Shown here: positions 1-8,300 of the stretch, piece after piece
Numbering within the stretch: position 1 is the first letter of the stretch
Layout: each line of letters opens with the position of its first letter
NCBI GenBank assembly: GCA_016219875.1
Contig: JACRJZ010000079.1
Coordinates: 1-35,829, forward strand
Source of the DNA: Verrucomicrobiota bacterium
GTDB taxonomy: Bacteria; Verrucomicrobiota; Verrucomicrobiia; Limisphaerales; JACRJZ01
Direction of reading: 5' to 3'
DNA: 35,829 bases
The notes under the pieces: model-generated
What the model was told of the DNA's origin: nothing
Databases searched by the model: none
The model's input: only the letters and a program-made list of their open reading frames with translations
Position numbers and translations under genes: made by a program

Positions 1-138
1 CGGCGTAGAAGCGATGCGCGTGAATGGCCCTCGGAGAGCCGGATGCGGGAAAACCGCCTGTCCGGTTCGATGAGGGGCGGAGCCAGACGGTCATTGGCCG
101 CGTGCCTTTCAACCCGTCGGCTCCGCCTACTCTACTGA
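1..138 (+). mobile_element. 3' end of a group II intron (domains V and VI)
   Basis: Positions 36-68 fold as a group II intron domain V. An AGC-starting outer stem (about 36-43 with 61-68) and an inner GCGG/CCGC stem capped by an A-rich loop surround a small bulge, and the 3' side ends in the usual CCGGTTC. Directly downstream, 76-84 pairs perfectly with 119-127 as a domain VI-like hairpin, followed by a pyrimidine-rich TACTCTAC that would carry the 3' splice site near 132-138. The reverse transcriptase/maturase gene normally found in domain IV must lie left of the window. The exact 3' boundary was not determined. Positions 139-240 hold no gene that I can support. Confidence 0.72.
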
Positions 139-240
139 ACCGTGGCGCTCTGCCGAGACGCCGCTACGTCCTGTCGGCGCTCTGAACTGGTGAGAAAATG
201 CGGATTGGGCTATCGCCCTGGAGCCGGGGGCCGAGGTGGA

Positions 241-1059
241 TCAGTTATTGCACAGGTCCAGGCTCTTCATCTGGGCCTTGAGATTCAGGATCGCCTGGGA
301 GTGAATTTGGCAAATCCTGGACTCCGTCAGACCAAAGGCCTCGGCAATCTCGCGCAGCCGCATGTCTTCGTAGTAGTAGAGCGCGAGCACTTTCTTTTGC
401 GCCGGAGGAAGTCGATCGATCAGGTCGGCCAGTTGCTCGGCCATCTCGTGGCGAGCCACGTCGGCCAACGGGTCGCCCTGGTGCGGATCGGCCAGCGTCT
501 CGTATTGCGACGGAGAATCCTCGCTCTCGGGATTCACCGCGGCATCGAGGCAGACGAACGTGGCGGGGCGGATCTCGTCGAGAAGTTGGTGGAATTCGGA
601 AAGAGAAAGCTTCATCTCCACCGCGAGTTCGGCGGCCGTCGGCTGACGGCGTTTGCGTTGTTCGAGCGACTGGATGGCCATCTGGACCTTCCGGGCTTTG
701 CGATGGACCGACCGTGGCACCCAATCCATCCGGCGCAGTTCGTCGAAGGCCGCGCCGCGAATCCGCACCCGGGCGTAGCTCTCGAAGTTTGAACCTAGCT
801 TGGGATTGTAGTTCCGGATGGCGTCGAGCAGGCCGATGAGTCCGGCGCTGTAAAGGTCTTCGGGATCGACGTGTGGCGGGAGCGACATCTGAATGCGCCC
901 CACCACGGTCTTCACCAGCGGGAGGTAATGGTTGACCAGTTCGGCCTCGGCCTTGGCCCGGGCGGCGGGGCGGCGGGGCAGCCGGCAAGGATTGGCGTCC
1001 TTGCTGGTCACGCGGTTGGAGGCCAAGGGACGCTTTTCGGCGAGAGCAACGGTCATCAT
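241..1059 (-). CDS. fliA: FliA/WhiG-type RNA polymerase sigma factor
   Basis: A sigma-70 family factor of the sigma-28 group, which directs RNA polymerase to motility- or development-type promoters. Region 2 (LVNHYLPLVKTVVGRI, then DPEDLYSAGLIGLLDAI and FESYARVRIRGAAFDELR) is followed by the WVPRSVHRKAR segment typical of FliA, a region 3 (QPTAAELAVEMKLS), and a C-terminal region 4 helix-turn-helix (MRLREIAEAFGLTESRICQIH). From the ATG at 1059 the protein has 272 aa, the family's usual size. An upstream ATG at 1203 would add 48 low-complexity residues and has no obvious ribosome binding site, so I prefer 1059 without certainty. No flagellar genes lie in the window, so the regulon is unknown. 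An upstream FlgM-like gene and a sigma-28-like promoter on the same strand suggest an autoregulated sigma/anti-sigma pair. Confidence 0.9.
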   Translation of the reverse strand: MMTVALAEKRPLASNRVTSKDANPCRLPRRPAARAKAEAELVNHYLPLVKTVVGRIQMSLPPHVDPEDLYSAGLIGLLDAIRNYNPKLGSNFESYARVRIRGAAFDELRRMDWVPRSVHRKARKVQMAIQSLEQRKRRQPTAAELAVEMKLSLSEFHQLLDEIRPATFVCLDAAVNPESEDSPSQYETLADPHQGDPLADVARHEMAEQLADLIDRLPPAQKKVLALYYYEDMRLREIAEAFGLTESRICQIHSQAILNLKAQMKSLDLCNN

Positions 1060-1610
1060 GGGAGTTGGAGGGTTGGAGGTGTGGGGCGACGACGGCCAGC
1101 GGGAGTCGCGACCGACGTGATGCGACACGGCGCGGGCCAGTCCAGCGGAGGTTTCTCTCCGCGGCGTTGCGGCCTTTTTGGAACTGGTCTGCGCACTTGC
1201 CATAGTTGGTTGCTGGGCTTTAGCAGGAGGGTTGCCAGCTTCTGAGCGGGTGAGAGAACTTCAGTCAAGATACCCCGGAGCCTGAAGTGTCCTGTTCCAA
1301 GCGAAGCGTGTCAGGACACGGCGGACGGTCACGACCCACTCGAACATCTTGTGGTGTTGCAATGCCCGGCCCCACGGGTTGTGCGGAAGATTTCCCGGCG
1401 ATCGACTTTGTGGACGGGCCGACGGAGGGAGAATCTTGCCAGAACGGGGAAAACCGTGCGCATCCCAGGACACGCCTGAAATCGGAGTCAGGGAGAAGTG
1501 TCCTTTCTTGGGGCAGTGTCCGCCTCAAGTTTTTACACTGTCCAGAACGGACGGAAAACGGCAGCCGACTGGGGATTGTCCAGTTCCTAGCGGCACTGGA
1601 ACAGAGAGTC
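1060..1610. other. Non-coding stretch, nothing firm recognised
   Basis: No convincing gene was seen on either strand. The open frames are short, overlap each other and give proline/arginine/serine-rich translations with no domain. Several GGACAC/GTGTCC motifs recur, including GTGTCAGGACAC near 1308-1319, which is a small palindrome. It may hold the leader of the sigma-factor transcript or decayed DNA. If the ATG at 1203 is used, the sigma gene extends into the left part. Confidence 0.4.
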
Positions 1611-1844
1611 CTACTTGCCCTCCGGCCCGCGCAGGTGGGGTGAAAGCACCGCAGCCACCCCCCGGACCACTTTCCGGGGAGGATAGGTGGCATCAGAGAG
1701 CAGACGCTTGGCGCGGTTGACGCGGGCTGGGCGTGCGTCCGGCGTCTTCCGCACCGCTCGCAACCACTCGGACATGGAGGACGCGTCCCTTTCGGGGAGC
1801 GGCGTTTGTGAGTCCGCAGACGACGCCGTATTCAATCCATCCAT
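1611..1844 (-). CDS. FlgM-like anti-sigma-28 candidate
   Basis: Small protein of 77 aa. Its C-terminal half (RVNRAKRLLSDATYPPRKVV, then RGVAAVLSPHL) resembles the sigma-binding region of FlgM: an R-x-x-R start, a short helix, a (T/S)YP turn, then a helix ending in VAxxL. FlgM binds and silences FliA-type sigma factors. The chosen ATG at 1844 is preceded by AAGGGG at good spacing; the longer reading from 1910 is less likely. It lies upstream of the fliA-like gene on the same strand, with roughly 550 bases between them, and about 90 bases downstream of a sigma-28-like promoter. The similarity is weak and read by eye, so the position next to fliA carries part of the argument. Otherwise it would be a small hypothetical protein. 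Confidence 0.5.
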   Translation of the reverse strand: MDGLNTASSADSQTPLPERDASSMSEWLRAVRKTPDARPARVNRAKRLLSDATYPPRKVVRGVAAVLSPHLRGPEGK

Positions 1845-1935
1845 AAAGCCCCTTCGAGAATTCCAATGCACGGTCATACTGTGTCCCGCTCCAGCGGGAG
1901 CTTGGATCATCGGTCGGTCCCTTTCACCAGTTACG

Positions 1936-1963
1936 TGATCGGAACACGGCTGAGAAAACTTTA
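1936..1963 (-). promoter_or_regulatory. Sigma-28-like promoter upstream of the FlgM-like gene
   Basis: Read on the minus strand, 1963-1956 is TAAAGTTT, an exact match to the sigma-28 -35 consensus. After a 12-base spacer, 1943-1936 is TCCGATCA, which matches 6 of 8 positions of the -10 consensus GCCGATAA. The usual spacer is 11 bases. A transcript would start near 1928 and reach the FlgM-like ATG at 1844 after about 85 bases. The rest of 1911-2213 holds no gene that I can support. Confidence 0.5.
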
Positions 1964-2213
1964 GCGTGCCGACTCGCGGTCCAACCCAAATTCGCGCCGG
2001 GATTCAGCCACCGGCCGCAACCAGACAAGGTTTCCATCACAGGTTTCCGCAACTCGTGCCGCACCCAAACAATCGGCAACTTGGACGCGCCGCTTTAGCT
2101 CTCGCCAGGCCCCGGATCCGCCGAGGCCCGGCGTCCGAACCCTCCTGTGCAGTTTCATTTTCTCCGCAGGACGGCGCTTCGGCTCCCGTCGCCTCCGTCA
2201 GAGGATTCTCAAA

Positions 2214-3476
2214 TCATGGCCCCAACAGGCGCTCCAGCTTCCGGGCCGACTTCAGCGGACTGACCAGCGCAAGGTTCATTCGATCAGGTCGGAAAAAATC
2301 CCGCGCCACCGCGCTGATGTCCGCGGCTTTGACTTCTGCCAGACGCCGCTTGATGTCGGCGGGGGCGAAGATTTTCCCGAAGCCCAGCCAGTTCTCACCG
2401 AGCCAGTTCATTTGATTCTCCGTGTTCTCCAGACTGAGGTCGAACTGGCCAAGCACGTAGTCGCGGGCGCGGTGCAGTTCCGCGCGCGGCGGCGGCTTGT
2501 CCGCGAGGCGGCGCAACTCACGCAGGATCAATCCGACCGCCTGCGGCAAGTTTTCCGTGTCCAGGCCCACGGAGATGTCGAGCGTGCCCACGTCGTGGAA
2601 AAAACTGAGCGCGCTCTGAATCGAGTACGCCAGCCCGCGGTCCTCGCGCAATTCTTGGAACAGGCGGCTGCTCATGTTTTCACCCAGCATCGCATTGAGC
2701 AGGCGCAAGGCGAAACGGCGCTCGTCGTGGCGCGAACAGGTGCGAACGCCCAGCACGATCTGCGTCTGGGCTCCGTCCTTCGTGAAGAGCTTCACGCGCG
2801 GCCGGTCCTGCGTGCTCACCACCGGGGTGAACGGCGCCGGCGGTCCCTGGGGCAGACGTGAGGCGTAGCGGCCCACCATCTGGAGGACGTCCTCGTGTCG
2901 CAGACGGCCTGCCACAGCAATGACCGTGTTGGCTGCGACGTAGTTCTGCCGCATGAATTCCAGCAGATGCTCGCGCCGGAGACGGTTCAGGGTCTTGAGC
3001 GTGCCCGTCAGCGGGCGCCCCAGCGGATGGTCCGGCCAGAGGGTTTCGTTGATGAGTTCCTGAACGTGATGCTGCGGCTCGTCGAGATACATCGCCACTT
3101 CGTCCTTGATCACATCGCGCTCCAGGTCGATGTCGCGCGGGGCGAAACGCGAGTGGAGAAACATGTCCATGAGCACGTCGAGCAAGTCGGGCAAGCGGTC
3201 GTGCAGAGCCTTGGAGAAGAAGCAGGTGTTCTCCTCGCTGGTGAAGGCGTTGAGCGAGCCGCCCACGCCCTCGACGGCCTGGGAAATCTCCCGCGGCGAG
3301 CGGCGCGCCGTGCCCTTGAAGAGCATGTGCTCGATGAAATGCGCCGCGCCGTTCCACGCCGCCGGCTCGTGGCGTCCGCCGACGCCAATCCACAAGCCCA
3401 GACTGGTACTGACGCGATGCGGCATCGCAGCGGTGGCGACGACGAGGCCGTTGGACAAACGCGAGTGGCGGAACAT
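2214..3476 (-). CDS. M16 family zinc peptidase (processing-peptidase-like)
   Basis: A 420-aa metallopeptidase of the pitrilysin M16B group, related to PqqL-like and mitochondrial processing peptidases. The inverted zinc motif H46-F-I-E49-H50 (AAHFIEHMLFKGT) is present, and Glu126 in KDEVAMYLDE sits 76 residues after His50, where the third zinc ligand is expected. A C-terminal inactive-type domain carries EDRGLAYSIQSALSFF, the conserved R-G-L-A-Y substrate-binding segment. The length fits a single-chain M16B enzyme that dimerises. No signal peptide is seen, so it is probably cytoplasmic. It lies 35 bases downstream of the LOG-family gene on the same strand and is probably cotranscribed with it. 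The substrate is unknown. Confidence 0.92.
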   Translation of the reverse strand: MFRHSRLSNGLVVATAAMPHRVSTSLGLWIGVGGRHEPAAWNGAAHFIEHMLFKGTARRSPREISQAVEGVGGSLNAFTSEENTCFFSKALHDRLPDLLDVLMDMFLHSRFAPRDIDLERDVIKDEVAMYLDEPQHHVQELINETLWPDHPLGRPLTGTLKTLNRLRREHLLEFMRQNYVAANTVIAVAGRLRHEDVLQMVGRYASRLPQGPPAPFTPVVSTQDRPRVKLFTKDGAQTQIVLGVRTCSRHDERRFALRLLNAMLGENMSSRLFQELREDRGLAYSIQSALSFFHDVGTLDISVGLDTENLPQAVGLILRELRRLADKPPPRAELHRARDYVLGQFDLSLENTENQMNWLGENWLGFGKIFAPADIKRRLAEVKAADISAVARDFFRPDRMNLALVSPLKSARKLERLLGP

Positions 3477-3511
3477 GCGGACAAATCAAGGATCGGCGCG
3501 CGGGCCGGCGA

Positions 3512-4198
3512 TCACGCCACGCAGCTCGACACGATGGGCGTCACGCCGATCGTGCGCTGGTATTCGAGGATGGTCTCGACGACTTCACGCGGATCGTCGG
3601 TCACTTTGAAGAGGCTGGTGTCGCCAGGACCGATGAATTCCCGGCGCTCCAATTCCGTTTCCATCCACTTCAGCAAGCCGCCCCAAAACTTCTTTCCGAA
3701 CAGGATCATCGGGAAGTGCGGGATGCGCCGCGTCTGGACCAGCGTGAGCACCTCGAACAACTCGTCCAGCGTGCCAAAGCCGCCGGGCATGAAGATGAAG
3801 CCGACGCTGTATTTCACGAAGCAGACTTTGCGCGAGAAGAAATAGTGGAAGTGGAGCGGCACGTTGGCGTAGCGGTTGCCCTTCTGCTCGGTGGGCAGAA
3901 CGATGTTCAGCCCGACCGACTTCCCTTTGGCTTGCGCGGCACCGCGATTGGCCGCCTCCATGACACCCGGTCCGCCGCCCGTAATGATGGCGAGGTCGTG
4001 CTTGACCAGCTCGCTGGTGATCTGCTGGGTGATTCGGTACTCCGGCGCCGAGCGCGGCATTCGCGCGGAGCCGAAAACGGTCACCGCCGGCCCGGTGTTG
4101 GAAAGGACCTCAAACGACTCCACGAACTCCGACATGATGCGGAAGATGCGCCACGGATCTTCTCGAACGAAACCAGGGGTACTGGCGTAGTGATTCAT
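3512..4198 (-). CDS. LOG family (TIGR00730-type) Rossmann-fold protein
   Basis: A 228-aa protein of the family often labelled lysine decarboxylase-like. Characterised members are cytokinin riboside 5'-monophosphate phosphoribohydrolases or nucleotide 5'-monophosphate nucleosidases. The nucleotide-binding motifs are GGGPGVMEAANRGA (residues 74-87) and the signature PGGFGTLDE (138-146). The N-terminal extension (about 35 residues with FVESFEVL) is typical of the longer bacterial subgroup. It is cytoplasmic by inference. It starts an apparent two-gene minus-strand unit with the M16 peptidase downstream. True lysine decarboxylase activity is not expected, because the PLP-binding features of that enzyme are absent. 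Confidence 0.88.
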   Translation of the reverse strand: MNHYASTPGFVREDPWRIFRIMSEFVESFEVLSNTGPAVTVFGSARMPRSAPEYRITQQITSELVKHDLAIITGGGPGVMEAANRGAAQAKGKSVGLNIVLPTEQKGNRYANVPLHFHYFFSRKVCFVKYSVGFIFMPGGFGTLDELFEVLTLVQTRRIPHFPMILFGKKFWGGLLKWMETELERREFIGPGDTSLFKVTDDPREVVETILEYQRTIGVTPIVSSCVA

Positions 4199-4289
4199 GG
4201 CGGGAGCTTAGCCACGAGCGGCAAGCTGACAAGCGCGGAGGGTAAAAGAGTGGAGTGATGCACGCTGCGGGCCAGGTTCAACATTCAAG

Positions 4290-4415
4290 ACTCAGGACTT
4301 CTGACCCCGTAGAAACTACTTGGCCCGCCCGGTGAGGCCACCGGGCCTACAGGGTCGCGAGAGAGCTGTAGGCCGGGTCCCCAGACCCGGCGATTGGGGA
4401 TCAGGAGTCCGGAGA
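4290..4415 (+). repeat. Inverted-repeat-ended intergenic element, copy A
   Basis: One of three copies in the window. The ends are near-inverted repeats (CTCAGGACTTCTGAC on the left, ATCAGGAGTCC on the right). The core holds two palindromes: CCCGGTGAGG-CACCGGG and GCCGGGTCCCCAGACCCGGC. This copy is the shortest, about 126 bp, and lacks the CACGCGGCCTCAACT block present in copies B and C. It is bracketed by a further short inverted pair (GAGTGGAGTGATG near 4249 and CACTCCATCACTCC near 4421). It lies between lpxI and the LOG gene. Confidence 0.75.
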
Positions 4416-4446
4416 CTCCGCCACTCCATCACTCCGTGTCCTTCCC

Positions 4447-5268
4447 CTACGCCCACGCGACCATCGACACGCGCTTGGTTTCCGCGAGCTTCTGGAGCGC
4501 GTCCCGCTCCAGCAACAGCGTCCGGCCGGCCTCAAATGCGAACACGGCGAGGCCCGCCGCCGCTCCCGTTTCCAGCGTCTGCGGGCCGACACACGGAATG
4601 TCGAAGCGCATGTCGTGGTTCTCCTTCGCCACCTTCACCGCCACGGCCCCGCCGTCTCCGCCCGCCAGGGCGGCTCCGCGGGCAAGACACGAGTCCGTCC
4701 CCTCGAAACCTTCCACGGCGAGCACCGTGCCGTTCTTCACCACCACAGTCTGGCCAATCTCCAGCCGCGAAACCTCCTTCGCGATGCGGAAGCCGAAGGC
4801 CACGTCACTCTCTTGTTCAGCGCTCAACTTCGGACCGAGTTGGAACCCGCGTTCCGGCATGAGGGGCTTGAGCCAAGGCGTGGCTTCGATGAGTTCCACC
4901 CCGTCCTTCTTCAACTCCTCGGCGATGGCGCCGAAGATCGTGTGGGCGTTCTTTTCCTTGAGCCGAAGCAACATCATCATGGCGCGGAGATCGGGCCGCA
5001 CGTCGTATAGGTTCTTGGGCGCAATCCGTCCCGCCATGACGCAATGCTTCACGCCCTGGTCCGCGAACGCGGCGATCAACTTCGAGAGCTGCCCCACGCG
5101 CAGCCAGACGATGTGATCCACCAGCGCCGCCAGGGACGGGTCCGTCTCGCCCTCGAAGGCGACCGCCACGAGTCGCTCGACCCCCATCGATTTGGCCTGT
5201 CGCGCGAATTCCAGTGGCAACGACCGGCTGCCGGCGATCAGGCCGAGAGTCTTGATTGAGTCTGACAT
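4447..5268 (-). CDS. lpxI: UDP-2,3-diacylglucosamine pyrophosphatase LpxI
   Basis: A 273-aa protein of the LpxI (formerly DUF1009) family, which hydrolyses UDP-2,3-diacylglucosamine to lipid X and UMP in lipid A synthesis, as an alternative to LpxH. It matches throughout: an N-terminal KTLGLIAGSRSLPLEFARQA segment, VMAGRIAPKNLYD, then the C-terminal domain with IGQTVVVKNGTVLAVEGFEG, DMRFDIPCVGPQTLE and FEAGRTLLLERD. It acts at the inner face of the cytoplasmic membrane. Its presence implies a lipid-A-containing outer membrane. No other lpx genes are nearby, so it is uncoupled from the usual lpxA-lpxB cluster. Repeat copy A separates it from the next minus-strand gene. Confidence 0.93.
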   Translation of the reverse strand: MSDSIKTLGLIAGSRSLPLEFARQAKSMGVERLVAVAFEGETDPSLAALVDHIVWLRVGQLSKLIAAFADQGVKHCVMAGRIAPKNLYDVRPDLRAMMMLLRLKEKNAHTIFGAIAEELKKDGVELIEATPWLKPLMPERGFQLGPKLSAEQESDVAFGFRIAKEVSRLEIGQTVVVKNGTVLAVEGFEGTDSCLARGAALAGGDGGAVAVKVAKENHDMRFDIPCVGPQTLETGAAAGLAVFAFEAGRTLLLERDALQKLAETKRVSMVAWA

Positions 5269-5365
5269 GCGGGCTGGAGGCTAAAGCAACCAGCCACGCT
5301 TGTCAGCATCGGTCGAAGCCGTCGGCATTCTGAAACCATTGCGGCAAAACGCCAACGCCCGGACG

Positions 5366-8300
5366 CTACGGCTGTGCTGGCGTCACGATGCGATAGAACC
5401 GTTGCGGCTTCCCGACCACGTCGGCATCCCGCGCCGTCACCGGCTGGGCCGTGCCCAGCGGGCCGATGTTCGTCAACACCAGCCAGGCCGGGTTTGTCAG
5501 CGTGTCGCTGTAGAGCACCGAGTAGGTCTGGCCAGGCTGCGCGGTGAAGCTCATCGTCACCGGCTCCGTCGGACTTGTCGCGGCGATGATCCCGTCGAAG
5601 CGCGGCGGCTCCGACAGCGTCACCGTCAGCGTCGCCACCTGGCTCGTCACGCTGCCGACAATGTTGCTCACGATCACGTGATAGCCGCCCGCTTGGGCCG
5701 GCTGAGCGTTGCTCAACGTCAGCAGCGATTCCGTCCCGCCTAGCACGGCGTTCGTCCCGTTGAACCACCACTGGTAGCCGAGCGGCGCCGAGCCGGTGAC
5801 CGTGACGTTGAACGAGGCATCGGCTCCGGCTGAGACGGTCTGATTCGTCGGCTGCCCGGTGATGACCGGCGGCTCGGCCAGACTCAGCGTGGCGGTCTGA
5901 GTGGCGGAGATGCCCGCGGCGTTGGTGATGACCACGGTGTAAGGGCCGAAGTTGCTGGCCTGGACATTGGAGACGGTCAGGGAGGTGAACGTCAAATTGG
6001 TGCCACTGGCCAGCAGGTTAGTGGCTTGGAACCACCAAGCATAGTTCAGCGTGTTGGTGGGGCCGCTGGGATTGCCGTTGGTGATGACGAGACGGAACGT
6101 GGCGTTGCCGCCCAACGTCGTGGCGCGGTCGGCGAGGACTTCCATGACGGTCAGGAAGGACCTTGCGCTGGTGGCGGGAGTTGTGCCACCAGCGATGTTG
6201 GTGATGGCCACATCGTAAGCGCCGGCCTGAGCGAGTTGGACATTGGTGAGGGTGAGGGTGTTGGTAAAGCCGTCAAACATGACGTTGGTGCCGGCGCCGT
6301 TGCGACGCCAACGATAGCCGAGCGGAAGGGTCGCGTTGTTGGACACGATGACGGTGTAAGAAGCCGTCCCGCCCACGTACGCCACCACCGCCCGCGGGAT
6401 CGGTTGTTGGAGGATGGCCGGCCTGCGAACCGCGGCGAGGACCGCATTGGTGCTGACGGCCGAGCCGTAGGAATCAGAGGCCACCACGGAGTAACTGCCG
6501 GAGTGCGCCACCTGGACATCCGAGATGATGTAGGACGCGTTGGTGGCGTTCGGAATGTCCGCGCCGTCGAAGCGCCATTGGTATCTCACGGGCGTGCTGC
6601 TGAAGGCTGAGGCCACATTCGTCACGTTGACGGTCGTGATTCCCACCGTCACCGTGCGGTTGGTCGGCTGAACAGTGAAGAGGGGCCGGTCGAAGAAGGA
6701 GAGACGCGCCGTGGCCTGGGCCGGGCCGACGCCGTCGGTCAGCACCACCGTGTAATCTCCCGCGTTGGCCGGCGTGCCGTTGGTGAGTGTGAGGGACGTG
6801 TTCGTCATGCCGGCGAGGTTGGCGCCGTTGAACTGCCACTGATAGGCGACGGGACCGTTGCCCAGGGCGCTCACGGTGAAGGTCGTGTTGCTCCCCGGCC
6901 AGATCGTGCGGTTGGTCGGCGCGACGAGGACGCTCGCCGCTTGATAAACCGTGAGCGTGGCGACGGCGCTGTCCACCGCGCCCGCCGAGTTCATGACCAC
7001 CACCTGGTAGTTGCCGGCCTGCGCAATCTGCACCGCCGGGAGCAGCAGCGTCGCGTCGGTCGCGCCGGGCAACAGGCTTCCGCTGTAGCGCCATTGGTAG
7101 GTGAACGGCCCTGGGCCGTCTGCGGTGACGGAGAAGGTCACAGGGTTGTTCGCCAGGACCACCTGGCTGACCGGCTGCACCGCAATGGTGGGCGCTCCGC
7201 TGGTCATATTGGCTGCGGCAGGCGTGGGCGGAGCGGCGATCCAGTTGATGGGATCGTTGCCGTATTGGTCGAGCGCAAGGCGCTGGAGCGAGTAGCCCAA
7301 GCCGTCCCCGGCCAGCGGCCACGGCGAGTTGTCTTCATAATCCACCTTGTCCACCAGCACGTCCGTCGGCCCGGCGTTGGTGACGATCTGGACGCGCTTG
7401 ACGAGTTCGACGTTTTCCTGGTTGTTCGCGAGCTTGCCGCCGTAAGGGCCGAAGAGCGAAACGCCGGCGTCGAAGTTGTACTGGGCCAGGAACCACGCGA
7501 GCAAGTCGGGCTGGGTCACGGGATTGAAGTTCACCACGAGCACGCGGCCCAGCGGTGGGAGCGTGGTGCCGACCGGGAAGGTGAAGTCCACGGCGTCGCG
7601 CAACTGCCAAGTGTTGGCCGGGTTGCTGGGGTCGTAGAGCGGCACCGTTCCCGCAGTGAGATTGGCCAGTTCGATGTATTCGCCGATGGAGTTGTCGATC
7701 TCCACCGGGAAATCCGGCGGGCGATACATGATTTCACTGATGACCACTGGCCCGACGAGCGGGACGGCGTTGTTCGTGCCGAGGGTGCGCGCGGCCTGGG
7801 CCACGAAGCGAACGTTGCCTTGGCTGGTGACGTGGCGTCCGAAGGAAACGTTCGGGTCCGCCGCCCGGAAGGTGTCGCCGGTGACGTAGCCGGTGAGGTT
7901 GCCGCCGGCGTCGCCGGAGAAGAGGAACACTTCTTCGCCCTCGGACCCGAGGGCGAAGCTGGTCGGCGCGCCGGGCGAGGCGTTGAAGGCGGATTCGTCG
8001 AACACGAGGTAGCCTCCCGCCGGGATGACGGTGTCGGCCGGAATCTGGAACTTGCGCGGCGTGTTGAAGTCGTCGGTCAGATACCAGTAGCTGACGTCCG
8101 CGGCCTCGCCGCGGGACGGGTTGAACAACTCGATGGCGTCGGCGATGCCCGGGATGAGATTGGTGTTCGAGTGGGTCAAGACTTCGGTGATGAGGACCGG
8201 CACGACGGCGGCGGGAGTGCTATCGGCCACGCCGGGGGAGCCGCCTTCCCGCGCACTGGGACGCCAACTGGCGGGATTGTTGAGGGCCGGCGAGTTGGTG

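Noticed and set aside
1265..1693. A 142-codon minus-strand frame between the sigma gene and the FlgM-like gene
   Set aside because: It overlaps the FlgM-like gene, its composition is proline/serine/arginine-rich and no domain is visible. Other frames on both strands there are equally open.
4401..5116. Plus-strand frames opposite lpxI, and similar ones opposite M16, alr, the CNT gene and the Gfo/Idh/MocA gene
   Set aside because: All are shadows of well-supported minus-strand genes and show no independent domain or signal.
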